Source of the DNA: Brasilonema angustatum HA4187-MV1
GTDB taxonomy: Bacteria > Cyanobacteriota > Cyanobacteriia > Cyanobacteriales > Nostocaceae
Length of the DNA stretch: 64,000 bases
Assembly: GCA_019359695.1 (NCBI GenBank)
Contig: JAHHGV010000009.1
Span: 1 to 64,000 of the forward strand
Direction: 5' to 3'
The notes beneath the pieces are model-generated. The model searched no databases. It had not been told where the DNA came from and saw only the letters and a program-made list of their open reading frames with translations. Position numbers and translations under genes: made by a program. Numbering within the stretch: position 1 is the first letter of the stretch; each line of letters opens with the position of its first letter. Shown here piece after piece: positions 28,928 to 37,246 of this stretch.

Positions 28928-29413
28928 TTATTCATCTTCTTCGACTGGGCGTGTCAAAATATTGTATATAATGCTTGCTCCAAACTCATTTTTTCTATCT
29001 ACTTCCTTGACTCTCGCGCTGATTTCTTTAGCTTTTTCTATATCTCCTAGCTTTGCCAAGACCAGTCCAGAAGCTGCATAAGCATTTAGATATAATCTAA
29101 TGTTTGGTTCTTCTTGACGAGTAATTAATATTTGCTTAAGTTGCTGCCAATTATCGGGTAATTGCTCTGAATTTTTAACTTTTTCTACAACTTTAACTGC
29201 TGTTAGCCACGCCATGTGATAGTTATTTTTATAGAAAAAGTATCTATATGCTGCCACTAAGACATCAGTGCTGTCTTGCATTTTTACTAAAGCTTGGTTA
29301 ATATAATTTTCTGATTCTGAGGTATTTTCCCAATGTTCTGCAGCCAACATCAATAACTGTTTGATGTCCTCTGGAACCTCAAACCATGAAAATTGTTCGG
29401 TATCAACTTGCAT
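28928..29413 (-). CDS. Unknown helical (TPR-like) protein of the cox island
   Basis: I do not recognise this 161-aa protein. It is acidic and predicted all-helical, with two TPR-like helix pairs (AYAASGLVLAKLGDIEKAKEISARVKEVD near 110-138, and an earlier AAYRYFFYKNNYHMAWLTAVKVVEKV near 55-80). It has no signal peptide or membrane span, so it is probably a cytoplasmic scaffold. It starts 61 bp after coxC and ends 63 bp before the cupin gene, so it is most likely co-transcribed with the oxidase. A role as assembly or partner factor for heterocyst respiration is a guess from position only. Confidence 0.7.
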   Translation of the reverse strand: MQVDTEQFSWFEVPEDIKQLLMLAAEHWENTSESENYINQALVKMQDSTDVLVAAYRYFFYKNNYHMAWLTAVKVVEKVKNSEQLPDNWQQLKQILITRQEEPNIRLYLNAYAASGLVLAKLGDIEKAKEISARVKEVDRKNEFGASIIYNILTRPVEEDE

Positions 29414-29474
29414 AAGACTTCTCCTTTAGGAATGGGGAATAGGTATTACCAATTTCCTATTCCCGATTCTGAAT

Positions 29475-30068
29475 TTAAAACCTGGTGAGAATATACAGTA
29501 GGGTGAAGAGAATAATCCAAATGATGTCTACGAAGTGCCAGTAAATTTCTGCCATTTCAATACCAGTGTGTTTGCTGGCAGAATAGTGACCGGAACGACG
29601 GGAACGCCATACTACACCCAAAATTAACAACACTCCGATAAGAACGTGCAAACCGTGGAATCCAGTCATTAAGTAAAAACAGTTGGCAAAGACATTAGTC
29701 GTCATGCCGTATCCTAAACTTACATACTCAAAAACTTGACCCAGCAAGAAAATTGCGCCCATGATAGCGGTGATTTTGTACCACTTCCGCATACCTTGGA
29801 CATCATTCTTTTTAATTGCTGTATCACCCAAGTGAATCACAAAACTACTAGAAACCAGAATGATAGTGTTAATTGCAGGCAACAATAACTCTACTTCGGT
29901 TCCTTCTGGAGGCCAAACTTCGGTACTGCCTCGAAAGAATAAATAAGTGGCAAAAAATCCACCAAACATCAGAGATTCAGAGATGAGAAACACTAACAGC
30001 CCCAATACTCGTAAATCTGGATGTTCTTCGTGATGATGTTCTGCACTCGTCGATGTTGCTATAGCCAT
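29475..30068 (-). CDS. coxC: Cytochrome c oxidase subunit III
   Basis: The 197-aa protein has five membrane spans, as usual for short bacterial subunit III. Typical segments are GGFFATYLFFRGSTEVWPPEGTE (about 37-59), FYLMTGFHGLHVLIGV (about 131-146) and the ending EIYWHFVDIIWIILFTLLYI (about 173-192). It helps keep the oxidase active and may bind lipid. It closes the coxB-coxA-coxC order on the minus strand. The coxA-coxC gap of 168 bp is filled with heptamer repeats and a hairpin. Confidence 0.95.
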   Translation of the reverse strand: MAIATSTSAEHHHEEHPDLRVLGLLVFLISESLMFGGFFATYLFFRGSTEVWPPEGTEVELLLPAINTIILVSSSFVIHLGDTAIKKNDVQGMRKWYKITAIMGAIFLLGQVFEYVSLGYGMTTNVFANCFYLMTGFHGLHVLIGVLLILGVVWRSRRSGHYSASKHTGIEMAEIYWHFVDIIWIILFTLLYILTRF

Positions 30069-30098
30069 ATCGTCTGCGCTGTGAATAAGTGTTCAACA

Positions 30099-30209
30099 AT
30101 CAGTTACCAGTTACCAGTTATCAGTTAACGGACTCCTCCACCCCTTGTTGACTGTTCACTGTTCACTGATTTAACAAGAGCTGATCTGCCAGGAAATAAA
30201 TTTCCTGGC
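30099..30209. repeat. Heptamer repeats and a hairpin between coxA and coxC
   Basis: Tandem 7-mers are read directly: CAGTTAC/CAGTTAT units at about 30099-30127, and ACTGTTC units at about 30151-30170. A GCCAGGAAAT/ATTTCCTGGC hairpin follows at 30188-30209. These are the short tandemly repeated sequences typical of Nostocales. They separate cotranscribed oxidase genes and encode nothing. Confidence 0.65.
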
Positions 30210-30236
30210 GGTTAGGAGCGGGAATGAAATGACTAA

Positions 30237-31928
30237 CTAAGCACCGACTTCAGTCGCAGCAGATGGCTGTACTTGAGCACTGTGAGTGTTCAAGCCGTAG
30301 TCGTAGGGACCGTGAGTAACGACGGGCAATTCTTCCCAGTTTTCAATCAGTGGTGGTGAGCTGGTTGTCCATTCTAAAGTCAGAGCATTCCAAGGATTAT
30401 CACCTGCTTTTGCTCCAGCAATCCAACTCCAGAGAATGTTGATCGTGAAGGGAATCACCGATGCTGCCAAAATATAAGCACCAATGGTACAAAGCTCATT
30501 GATGGAAGTAAATTGCGGATCATACATGGCAACTCGTCGCGGCATTCCTTGCAAACCCAACTCGTGCATGGGTAGGAAGGTGAGATTTGTGCCAATGAAG
30601 GTGAGGATAAAGTGAATACGACCTAAGGATTCATTCACCATTCGTCCGGTCATTTTGGGGAACCAGTGATAGATTCCGGAGTAGATACCAAACACGGAAC
30701 CACCAAACAAGACGTAGTGGAAATGCGCCACCACATAGTAGGTGTCGTGGACGTGCATATCAAAGGGGGCTGTTCCCATTGTCACGCCGCTTAAGCCACC
30801 CATGACAAACATGGACAATAAGCCGAGGGCGAAAAGCATGGCTGATGTGAAGCGAATTTTACCGCCCCAAAGGGTAGCAACCCAGCCGAAAATCTTGACG
30901 CCAGTGGGAACTGCAACAATCAGGGTGGAGATTGTGAAGAACATCCGCATCCAACCGGGTGTACCGCTGGTAAACATGTGGTGTACCCAGACGAATAAAC
31001 CCACGACACAGATTGCCAAACTGGAATAGGCGATCGCCTTATACCCAAAGATTGACTTACGGGCGTGAACTGGAATCACTTCGGACATGATGCCGAAGAT
31101 AGGCAGAATCATCAGATAAACTGCCGGATGGGAATAGAACCAGAACAAGTGTTGGTAAATAACAACGTTACCGCCTGCATCTGGTTTAAAGAACGATGTC
31201 CCAAAATTGATGTCAAACAACAGCAACACTAACCCCGCTGCTAACACAGGTGTGGAGAGAAGTGCTAGCACGGAAGTTGCCATAATTGCCCAGCAGAACA
31301 AGGGTAATTGGTCCCATTTCATACTGGGAACTTTCATCTTCCAGATGGTGATGACAAAGTTCAGCGAACCCAAAATTGAGGATGTTCCCACCAAGACAAT
31401 GGCAAGTATCCACAGGCTTTGAGCGGTGTTAGCTGTGACTAAGCTTAGGGGTGGGTAGGCTGTCCAACCAGATTGCGAGCCACCGAAGATGAAGCTAGCT
31501 GCTAGTAGTAAGCCAGCGGGTGGGTTTAACCAAAAGGCGATCGCATTCAGCTTGGGAAAAGCCATATCCCTAGCACCAATCATTAATGGCACTAGATAGT
31601 TACCAAATCCACCAATTGCACTGGGTACGATCCATAAGAAAATCATGATCGTCCCGTGATTGGTCATGAAGGCGTTATACAGGTTAGGGTCGATTAAATC
31701 TGCATCTGGTGTTGCCAGTTCGGCACGCATGACAACAGCCATGAGTCCACCAATCAGATAAAATATGAACGCCGTAACCAGGTATTGGATACCAATAACC
31801 TTGTGGTCAGTATTAAACGTAAAATAGTCGTACCATTTCCACGCCTTGGGATGTTTTTGGACAACCGTCTGATTAGCAGATCGATTGTCTTCGGGTGGAG
31901 TGTTACGTGGAAGTTCTACTTGGGTCAT
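30237..31928 (-). CDS. coxA: Cytochrome c oxidase subunit I
   Basis: Subunit I carries heme a, the heme-copper centre and the proton channels of aa3-type oxidase. The 563-aa, 12-helix protein has MTNHGTIMIFLWIVP (low-spin heme His), FWFYSHPAVYLMILP (helix VI, CuB His and cross-linked Tyr), VHHMFTSG (CuB His pair) and HDTYYVVAHFHYVLFGG (heme ligands). The helix-VI glutamate of canonical A1 oxidases is replaced (HPAVY, with YS just before), the pattern of A2-type enzymes. Its position beside patB/cnfR and fdxB matches the heterocyst-specific cox2 locus of Anabaena, where it removes O2 to protect nitrogenase. Confidence 0.96.
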   Translation of the reverse strand: MTQVELPRNTPPEDNRSANQTVVQKHPKAWKWYDYFTFNTDHKVIGIQYLVTAFIFYLIGGLMAVVMRAELATPDADLIDPNLYNAFMTNHGTIMIFLWIVPSAIGGFGNYLVPLMIGARDMAFPKLNAIAFWLNPPAGLLLAASFIFGGSQSGWTAYPPLSLVTANTAQSLWILAIVLVGTSSILGSLNFVITIWKMKVPSMKWDQLPLFCWAIMATSVLALLSTPVLAAGLVLLLFDINFGTSFFKPDAGGNVVIYQHLFWFYSHPAVYLMILPIFGIMSEVIPVHARKSIFGYKAIAYSSLAICVVGLFVWVHHMFTSGTPGWMRMFFTISTLIVAVPTGVKIFGWVATLWGGKIRFTSAMLFALGLLSMFVMGGLSGVTMGTAPFDMHVHDTYYVVAHFHYVLFGGSVFGIYSGIYHWFPKMTGRMVNESLGRIHFILTFIGTNLTFLPMHELGLQGMPRRVAMYDPQFTSINELCTIGAYILAASVIPFTINILWSWIAGAKAGDNPWNALTLEWTTSSPPLIENWEELPVVTHGPYDYGLNTHSAQVQPSAATEVGA

Positions 31929-32000
31929 AAGCTGCTAAACATTTAGTTTGCTCGTTTAAGCTGATGGGGCGATGAGGAGGTGGGCAGAATAATAATTCTT

Positions 32001-32042
32001 GACTCCTGAGTCCTGACTCCTGAGTCCTGACTCCTGAATTCT
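32001..32042. repeat. Six tandem heptamers between coxB and coxA
   Basis: Alternating 7-mers GACTCCT and GAGTCCT occur six times in a row, ending GAATTCT. They fill part of the 180-bp coxB-coxA gap (31929-32108). Slippage-prone arrays of this type vary in length between strains. Confidence 0.75.
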
Positions 32043-32108
32043 GAACGCCAGAGCCCTAGATCGGGAGACCCTCCTCCTGCAATGCTGGCTCCTCCTGACT
32101 CCTTACAG

Positions 32109-33110
32109 CTATTTTTGAATTTGAGCCAGAGTTGCAGATGTGACTCCCATTTCTTGCGCGTGGGGAGCAAGGAACTCTGATGTGGATAAGTCTGCTGGAT
32201 TGATTGCAACCGCTTTTTGCATATCTTGCTTTTGGGCAATGCGGTTTTCAGAGAGCCAGCTTTCAAACTCTTCAGGCGTGTCAACAACAACTTGTGCTCT
32301 CATTGAGCCGTGGTAGCCGCCGCAAAGTTCAGTACAAACTACTGGATATGTACCTGGTTTGGTGGCGACAAAACGCAGTTGTGTTGGAATACCAGGAATG
32401 GCATCTTGCTTCAGCCGGAATTGTGGCACCCAAAACGAGTGAATCACATCCGTTGCAGAAATGTTGAGTAGCACGTCAGCACCAACTGGAACGTGTAATT
32501 CTCCAGTATTCACTCCACTTTCGGGGTAGTCGAACAGCCAAGCAAACTGCATTCCGGTGACGTTGACAACCAAATCAGCTGGTTTACCTAGCTCTGCGGG
32601 AGTTGCGCCAATACCAATTTTAGGAATTGGTGCTGGGGAAGGGATTTCTGACTCATCAAGTGAGGCATCACTTAGAGTAGCAGCAATGGCACTTCCTGGC
32701 ATTTGGGCAACATGAGCTGGGGAATGGGGCATATGAGGATGACTCCCCACTTCAAACCCTCCCATTCGGTTAAAAACATCAACGCTGTAGATTCCTAAGC
32801 AGAGGACGATAATAGATGGGACAGCCGTCCAAAAAACTTCTAAGGGTAAGTTGCCTTCAACATGCACGCCATCTGTATCATCTCCCGGACGGTGACGATA
32901 CTTAACCAAAAAAATCACAATAGTTCCTTCTACCACCAAAAACAGAGCGGTGGCAATAGAAACCATGATGCCAAAAAACCCGTCTACCAAAGGCGCTTGT
33001 TGCGATGCTTGTATAGGTAGTAGACTGTGGTTTTGTCCAACCCAAATGCTGAAAATTGTAATTACTATCCCAGCAACTAGGGTCCATAGTGAAACAGGAA
33101 TTTGTTCCAT
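32109..33110 (-). CDS. coxB: Cytochrome c oxidase subunit II
   Basis: Subunit II binds cytochrome c or plastocyanin and passes electrons through its CuA centre. The protein has two N-terminal membrane hairpin helices (SLWTLVAGIVITIFSIWVG and GIMVSIATALFLVVEGTIVIFLVKY). A linker with a Met/His-rich stretch (GSHPHMPHSPAHVAQMPG) follows, then the periplasmic cupredoxin domain with HSFWVPQFRLKQD and the CuA motif CTELCGGYHGSM. I prefer ATG 33110 (333 aa, AGG site upstream) to 33176 (355 aa), because the membrane domain begins right after MEQIPVS. The linker His/Met cluster is longer than I would expect and may bind copper. Confidence 0.93.
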   Translation of the reverse strand: MEQIPVSLWTLVAGIVITIFSIWVGQNHSLLPIQASQQAPLVDGFFGIMVSIATALFLVVEGTIVIFLVKYRHRPGDDTDGVHVEGNLPLEVFWTAVPSIIVLCLGIYSVDVFNRMGGFEVGSHPHMPHSPAHVAQMPGSAIAATLSDASLDESEIPSPAPIPKIGIGATPAELGKPADLVVNVTGMQFAWLFDYPESGVNTGELHVPVGADVLLNISATDVIHSFWVPQFRLKQDAIPGIPTQLRFVATKPGTYPVVCTELCGGYHGSMRAQVVVDTPEEFESWLSENRIAQKQDMQKAVAINPADLSTSEFLAPHAQEMGVTSATLAQIQK

Positions 33111-33804
33111 AAATACCTGGTCGGTAAAACGTCGTTGAAGGTGTAATTTTCTGGGTTTTACCTCAGTACACCGCATCCTGTGCTTTTGATGTATGCTCTC
33201 GTGCGAGTAAACTCAATAGTTGTGTCTTTTGCTTACATGGCTAATAGCTAGTAGCATCCTTAGTCATTTTTTTTATGACTAATGACGCAATTAGCGATTG
33301 TTTTAACCAAGTTTATTTTCCACTTTTTTTTAGAAAAGGTGGGGGAATTTTAAAATGTTTTAATTCTTGTTTCCCCCCAAAAAACGGAAAACTATCTCTC
33401 AACTCTTCATACAGAAGCTTTGCACTTCAAGACAATTGAGTTGTAGAGGAGGTTGCTGTTAGTCTTGGTAATTCTTTAGGCTATCTGGACAGCAAGTTTT
33501 TGTTTGTTAATAGCTTACACTTTAAGATTTACGGATTTGTTTGCTGTGAACTTTTTGCTTTTACGTTCCTGTAACTTTAAATATTCCCCTCTCGTTACCT
33601 TGCTATTAAAGTGAGAAGTTGTTCTCTAGATACCTAAATTTAAAACTTTTGTGAGCCACTTGCCGTCTTGGCGCTTTGTGTTGTATGCCCAATGTCTGTG
33701 TTCAGGAGTTTGGCAAAATGGCGTTCAAAGGCGCGTCTTGTGGAGGAGATACCCGGAGGGTTAAACAGCAACTTTTGAACCTACCTCTGAACAACCCAAA
33801 AACT
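33111..33804. other. Upstream region of the heterocyst cox operon
   Basis: This ~690-bp gap between fdxB and coxB should hold the cox promoter. A weak hairpin with GGGGGAA/TTCCCCC arms lies at about 33344-33377. I found no GTA-N8-TAC NtcA-like site and no ORF that looks real. A long leader before heterocyst genes is common. Confidence 0.4.
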
Positions 33805-34098
33805 CTAGTTATTTAATGCGGAGTGAGTATAGCAGTTCTTGGAACAAATTCTGGCACAAGCTTCACAACCCACGCAGTTATCTGGATTAGCAACTGTCAT
33901 GACTTTCTTTTCAATTTCATCATCATCCTCATCCTCGACAAATTCTCCTTCTTCGTTCATTGCCTTCAACAACAGTACATTGTGACCGCAGATTTTAAAA
34001 CATCTACCACAGCCGATACATTTTTCTTGGTCAATTTCCTGAACGAATTTGGGTGTCCAAGTTTTACCACCAAATGTTAATCCTGTTAGCGTTGCCAT
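33805..34098 (-). CDS. fdxB: Ferredoxin III, FdxB type (2[4Fe-4S])
   Basis: This 97-aa ferredoxin has two Fe-S motifs, [15 protein letters not shown] (about 27-41) and [18 protein letters not shown] (about 76-93). They are separated by an acidic insert ([16 protein letters not shown]) characteristic of FdxB of nitrogen-fixing bacteria. It donates electrons in nitrogenase maturation or regulation. In cyanobacteria it is found next to cnfR/patB, as here, and may set the redox state sensed by that regulator. A good AAGG ribosome-binding site lies ahead of the ATG. Confidence 0.93.
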   Translation of the reverse strand: MATLTGLTFGGKTWTPKFVQEIDQEKCIGCGRCFKICGHNVLLLKAMNEEGEFVEDEDDDEIEKKVMTVANPDNCVGCEACARICSKNCYTHSALNN

Positions 34099-34270
34099 GA
34101 AGTTACCTTCTGCTCTCGTTACACATCTGTTTGACTGTTACGCTCATCCTAACATAATCTCTTTTTTTTATCTTATGAATTATTTACTATATTTTTATTT
34201 TGATTAAAGTCCCCTGACTTAGCGAAAAGAAGCAAATATTTAATATTTTTCTGCAAATGCAATTATTTAC

Positions 34271-34388
34271 TAATATAGGAATCCGGTTTGATTTTTGAAC
34301 AACTCGTCAGGGCAGGGAATAGGAAACAGGAAAAAAGCAATAAAGGTATACTGAGTTTTTTTCAAAAATCAAATAGGAGTCCTATATT
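34271..34388. mobile_element. MITE-like element, TATAGG family, copy 2
   Basis: The left end AATATAGGAATCCGGTTTGA and the right end, read in reverse, AATATAGGACTCCTATTTGA match over 28 bp with four mismatches, and both continue TTTTTGAA. At about 118 bp with no ORF, it is the best preserved copy of the family in the window. It sits in the regulatory region of patB and fdxB. Confidence 0.75.
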
Positions 34389-34993
34389 GTCGCTTTTAAC
34401 TATAAAAAAAGGCTTTTATATAAAACAGGATCATCCGAAGAAGTCCAAAAATAAAGCCAATGGGAGAATCTTTGTTTTTTCCGCGCTACAAATTTACAAA
34501 AATGGGATGCTCTCTCTAAAACCAGATTTACCTGTAGCATCTAGAAAAAATGAGTCTTCTTAAGAAATAGGTTTTTTCATATTGCATCTATTGAGTACTA
34601 TGACCTAATGAGCAAGCTCAAACTATTGTTGTTTATTTTCAACAGACACAGATAAATGAGTCTTCTATTTGCAACAAGCAGTTTTTTTAAAACTAATGAC
34701 ATTTAATTTCAAAAAAATATTGATTTTGATTTCAAAATTTGTAAAAATACATAATGAATGACATCATTTTGAAGAATCGTCCATTCTTCTTAACGCTTTA
34801 TATTTTCTGAATACAAGTAGATGAGAAATGAAGTGTTGAAGGGTAGTTATGCTTAGTTTGATATTGGTTTTTAAAATTTATTTTTAAGGGTTTTAACATA
34901 AAAATTTGAGATATTCTATTAAATAGTAACAATAATTACATATGAAAAGTTTTGATAAGTTATTAAAAATTTAAAGGCGGTTTTAAATAAACA

Positions 34994-35034
34994 AAAAATG
35001 AAGACTTGTTATTCAATAACAAGTTTTCATTTTT
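34994..35034. terminator. Strong AT-rich hairpin, possible orphan terminator
   Basis: A near-perfect inverted repeat (arms AAAAATGAAGACTTGTTATT and its complement with one G-T position) is flanked by A and T runs. This is the form of a bidirectional rho-independent terminator. No annotated gene ends here, so it may end an unrecognised small transcript. Confidence 0.55.
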
Positions 35035-35362
35035 GTCATTACCAAAAAAGTTATTGAATGACTTCTGATATATAAGATCCACAAGCTCATGTTTCGCTCA
35101 TTAGTAACAAACTGAAATAAATATTCATGAAATATTAGAGAGTAAGAAATATTAAAAATTAGGCTCTGGTTACAAGCCTTAAATAGCTTCCAATGGAATA
35201 CGCGAACCAAATAAGGATGTGGTTAAGTAGTACGGCAAGTAAAATTTCTTATTGTCGGAAAAACAATGTGGTAGTGAGTCAGTAGTGAGTAGTCAATTAA
35301 GAGGACACATCCAGGGGAGACTTGAGCCAGACATCTCAACGATTAAAGTAGGAAAAAGTTTT

Positions 35363-36955
35363 ATGTCTTATACAATTCCTAACAACAGTTGCGTTGGATG
35401 TGACAACTGCCGTCCCCAATGTCCTACTGGTGCAATAAAATTAGAGAACAATGAATACTGGATCGACCCAAGTCTATGTAACAACTGCGAAGGCTATTAT
35501 TCCAAACCTCAATGTGTAGCTAGTTGTCCCATTAACTTGCCCATTCCCATGCAAGCCAAAAGAGGTAGATGTAAAGTTGATATCAGAGATGCTACTAGCC
35601 CAGATTTATTTGCCAACGGTAAGAGCAACCCATTTGCATCGGCAATTGCTATCTGGGAGGCTTGCAATGTACTCGCACAGCGATCTTCACTACCTTGGCA
35701 AATTGATGAATACGGAAAGGCGTGTTATGGCCGACAAGTGAACCAAGGACGAGGGGCGATCGCATTTCACATCAGCGAACCAAGCAATGCAAGCGAACTC
35801 GCAACAGAATTAGGAGTTGTTGAGACGCTGGATATCAGAGCAACTTGTATGCATTTGATTTTTGCAGCTCATGCAACAGCTTTAGATCAGCCTTGGGAGC
35901 AAGTCTTCACCATCGACGATCGCCAAATTGAGAAATATTTAGGGCTAGAGAAACGCAAAGACTTGAGCAAAGCTACTAAATTGAGTTTAATGAAAAACTT
36001 GGTGCAGCAAACTTGCTCGCTGATCACCTCGCTTAATTGGCCCCAACAAGGTCGAATTAGGGGATTTTCAGTGGAAGGAAGCCGTTTGTGGCACTTAGTA
36101 GAAACTCACCATCATTTTCAAGAAGATGACTTGGGGTGCAAATATTTGGTTGGACTCACTTTTAAAGTCAAAGCAGGTATATGGGCGCAGTATTTCCTAA
36201 ACAAACAAGGATGCAAAGAACAAACCAAATTTTATCAATATGGTAGTTTGCCCAAATCCCTGTTAACGACTGTCATGAGTATTTGGCAGCAACACGAAGG
36301 AGCAGCGCGACTGATGCTGTGGTTGTTGTTTAAGACTAAAATGGGAAAAGAACAGCGGATTACAGTTCCCACCTTGCTGCGTGTTGCTTACGGTGAAGAG
36401 AAAGTCACCCTTGCTTGCAGAAAACGAGAAGAACGCAAGCGACTGCTACGAACTTTTGAAAACGATTTGGAAGTCCTCAATCACTATGGTATGAAACCAG
36501 CTTTCGACCCGGTGACATACCCAGCAGCGATTCAACCGTTATGGGCGAAATTGGTCGATATTCCTGAAGATCCTGATGATGCCTTAGAGTTTTGGATTAA
36601 GGACGGCAGCGCAAAGACAAGCCTAACGGATACAGCTCCCCGTGGCAAGTGGAATATGTTAATGAATGCCCGAATTCTGTCGTTTACACTCCCTCCAGAC
36701 TGGGAGCAACAAACCACTACATCTCAAAAAAAGCAGCGCACAACAAAAAATCGAACAAAATCAAAAACCACAGCAGGGTATCTGCTAGGTGAACAGATTT
36801 TGCAAGCAAGGAAAAATCTCAAGCTTTCCCAAAGAGAATTGGCGAAAATGGCAGGTAAAAGCCAAAGTTGGATTCGAGATTTGGAAAATGGTCGCCTCAA
36901 AGCCAAGTCCGAAGACCAAGTGGTGCTAAGGAAAGTGCTGGGAATTGCTGGATAG
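35363..36955 (+). CDS. patB: PatB/CnfR transcriptional activator of nif genes (ferredoxin-HTH fusion)
   Basis: PatB (CnfR) activates nif genes under low oxygen and is needed for growth on N2 in heterocysts. The 530-aa protein starts with a bacterial-ferredoxin domain (about 5-65) carrying CVGCDNCRPQCPTGAI and CNNCEGYYSKPQCVASCPI, which should bind two O2-labile [4Fe-4S] clusters. A long middle domain has the repeated LW..L.ETHHHF type and a C-terminal basic segment. An XRE-type helix-turn-helix (about 480-520, LSQRELAKMAGKSQSWIRDLENG) ends the protein. ATG 35363 is chosen because of the preceding AGGAAAAAG and because family similarity starts there. It diverges from fdxB. Confidence 0.95.
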   Translation: MSYTIPNNSCVGCDNCRPQCPTGAIKLENNEYWIDPSLCNNCEGYYSKPQCVASCPINLPIPMQAKRGRCKVDIRDATSPDLFANGKSNPFASAIAIWEACNVLAQRSSLPWQIDEYGKACYGRQVNQGRGAIAFHISEPSNASELATELGVVETLDIRATCMHLIFAAHATALDQPWEQVFTIDDRQIEKYLGLEKRKDLSKATKLSLMKNLVQQTCSLITSLNWPQQGRIRGFSVEGSRLWHLVETHHHFQEDDLGCKYLVGLTFKVKAGIWAQYFLNKQGCKEQTKFYQYGSLPKSLLTTVMSIWQQHEGAARLMLWLLFKTKMGKEQRITVPTLLRVAYGEEKVTLACRKREERKRLLRTFENDLEVLNHYGMKPAFDPVTYPAAIQPLWAKLVDIPEDPDDALEFWIKDGSAKTSLTDTAPRGKWNMLMNARILSFTLPPDWEQQTTTSQKKQRTTKNRTKSKTTAGYLLGEQILQARKNLKLSQRELAKMAGKSQSWIRDLENGRLKAKSEDQVVLRKVLGIAG

Positions 36956-36973
36956 GGATTTTTGATTTGAAAT

Positions 36974-37180
36974 AGGACTTACGCAGAAGAGATCCCCCAA
37001 CCCAATACCTCTTGGTTAAGGGGAAAAGGTGAAAGGGAAAAGGGATGAAAACTAAGCTATTTCCCCTTTGCCTTTACCCCTTCCCCTTTAACCGAAAAGT
37101 ATTGAGAACAGATCCCCCAACCCCCTTAAAAAGGGGGCTTTTAGCCTGTTCCTCGTTCCCTGGCAGAGCCAGGGAACGAG
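36974..37180. repeat. Repeats and hairpins downstream of patB
   Basis: The gap 36956-37246 contains an AGGACTTACGCA repeat end (36974-36985) and a long imperfect inverted repeat of A/G-rich and T/C-rich arms (about 37002-37105). A CCCCCTT/AAGGGGG hairpin follows at 37121-37137 with CTTTTA after it, a fair terminator. A CTCGTTCCCTGG/CCAGGGAACGAG hairpin lies at 37152-37180. The last resembles the one at 58431-58456. Confidence 0.6.
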
Positions 37181-37246
37181 AAAAGCTTTATCAAATTTGC
37201 GTTATGTTATAACTTGTATTGTCAGTAATTATACAGGTGTTAGCGC

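Larger units (their letters stand above)
34099..35362. other. Divergent fdxB-patB intergenic region
   Basis: A 1.26-kb, very AT-rich region without a convincing gene. It contains a MITE-like element (34271-34388) and a strong stand-alone hairpin (34994-35034). The start of patB is marked by AGGAAAAAG just before the ATG at 35363. Both promoters and possibly a small RNA should be located here. Confidence 0.55.

Noticed and set aside
33111-33804. Search for an NtcA site upstream of coxB and fdxB
   Set aside because: Partial GTA or TAC half-sites occur, but no GTA-N8-TAC palindrome was found.
34288-34563. Plus-strand open frame of 91 codons near patB
   Set aside because: It starts inside a MITE and has low-complexity Lys/Ser-rich sequence typical of AT-rich non-coding DNA.
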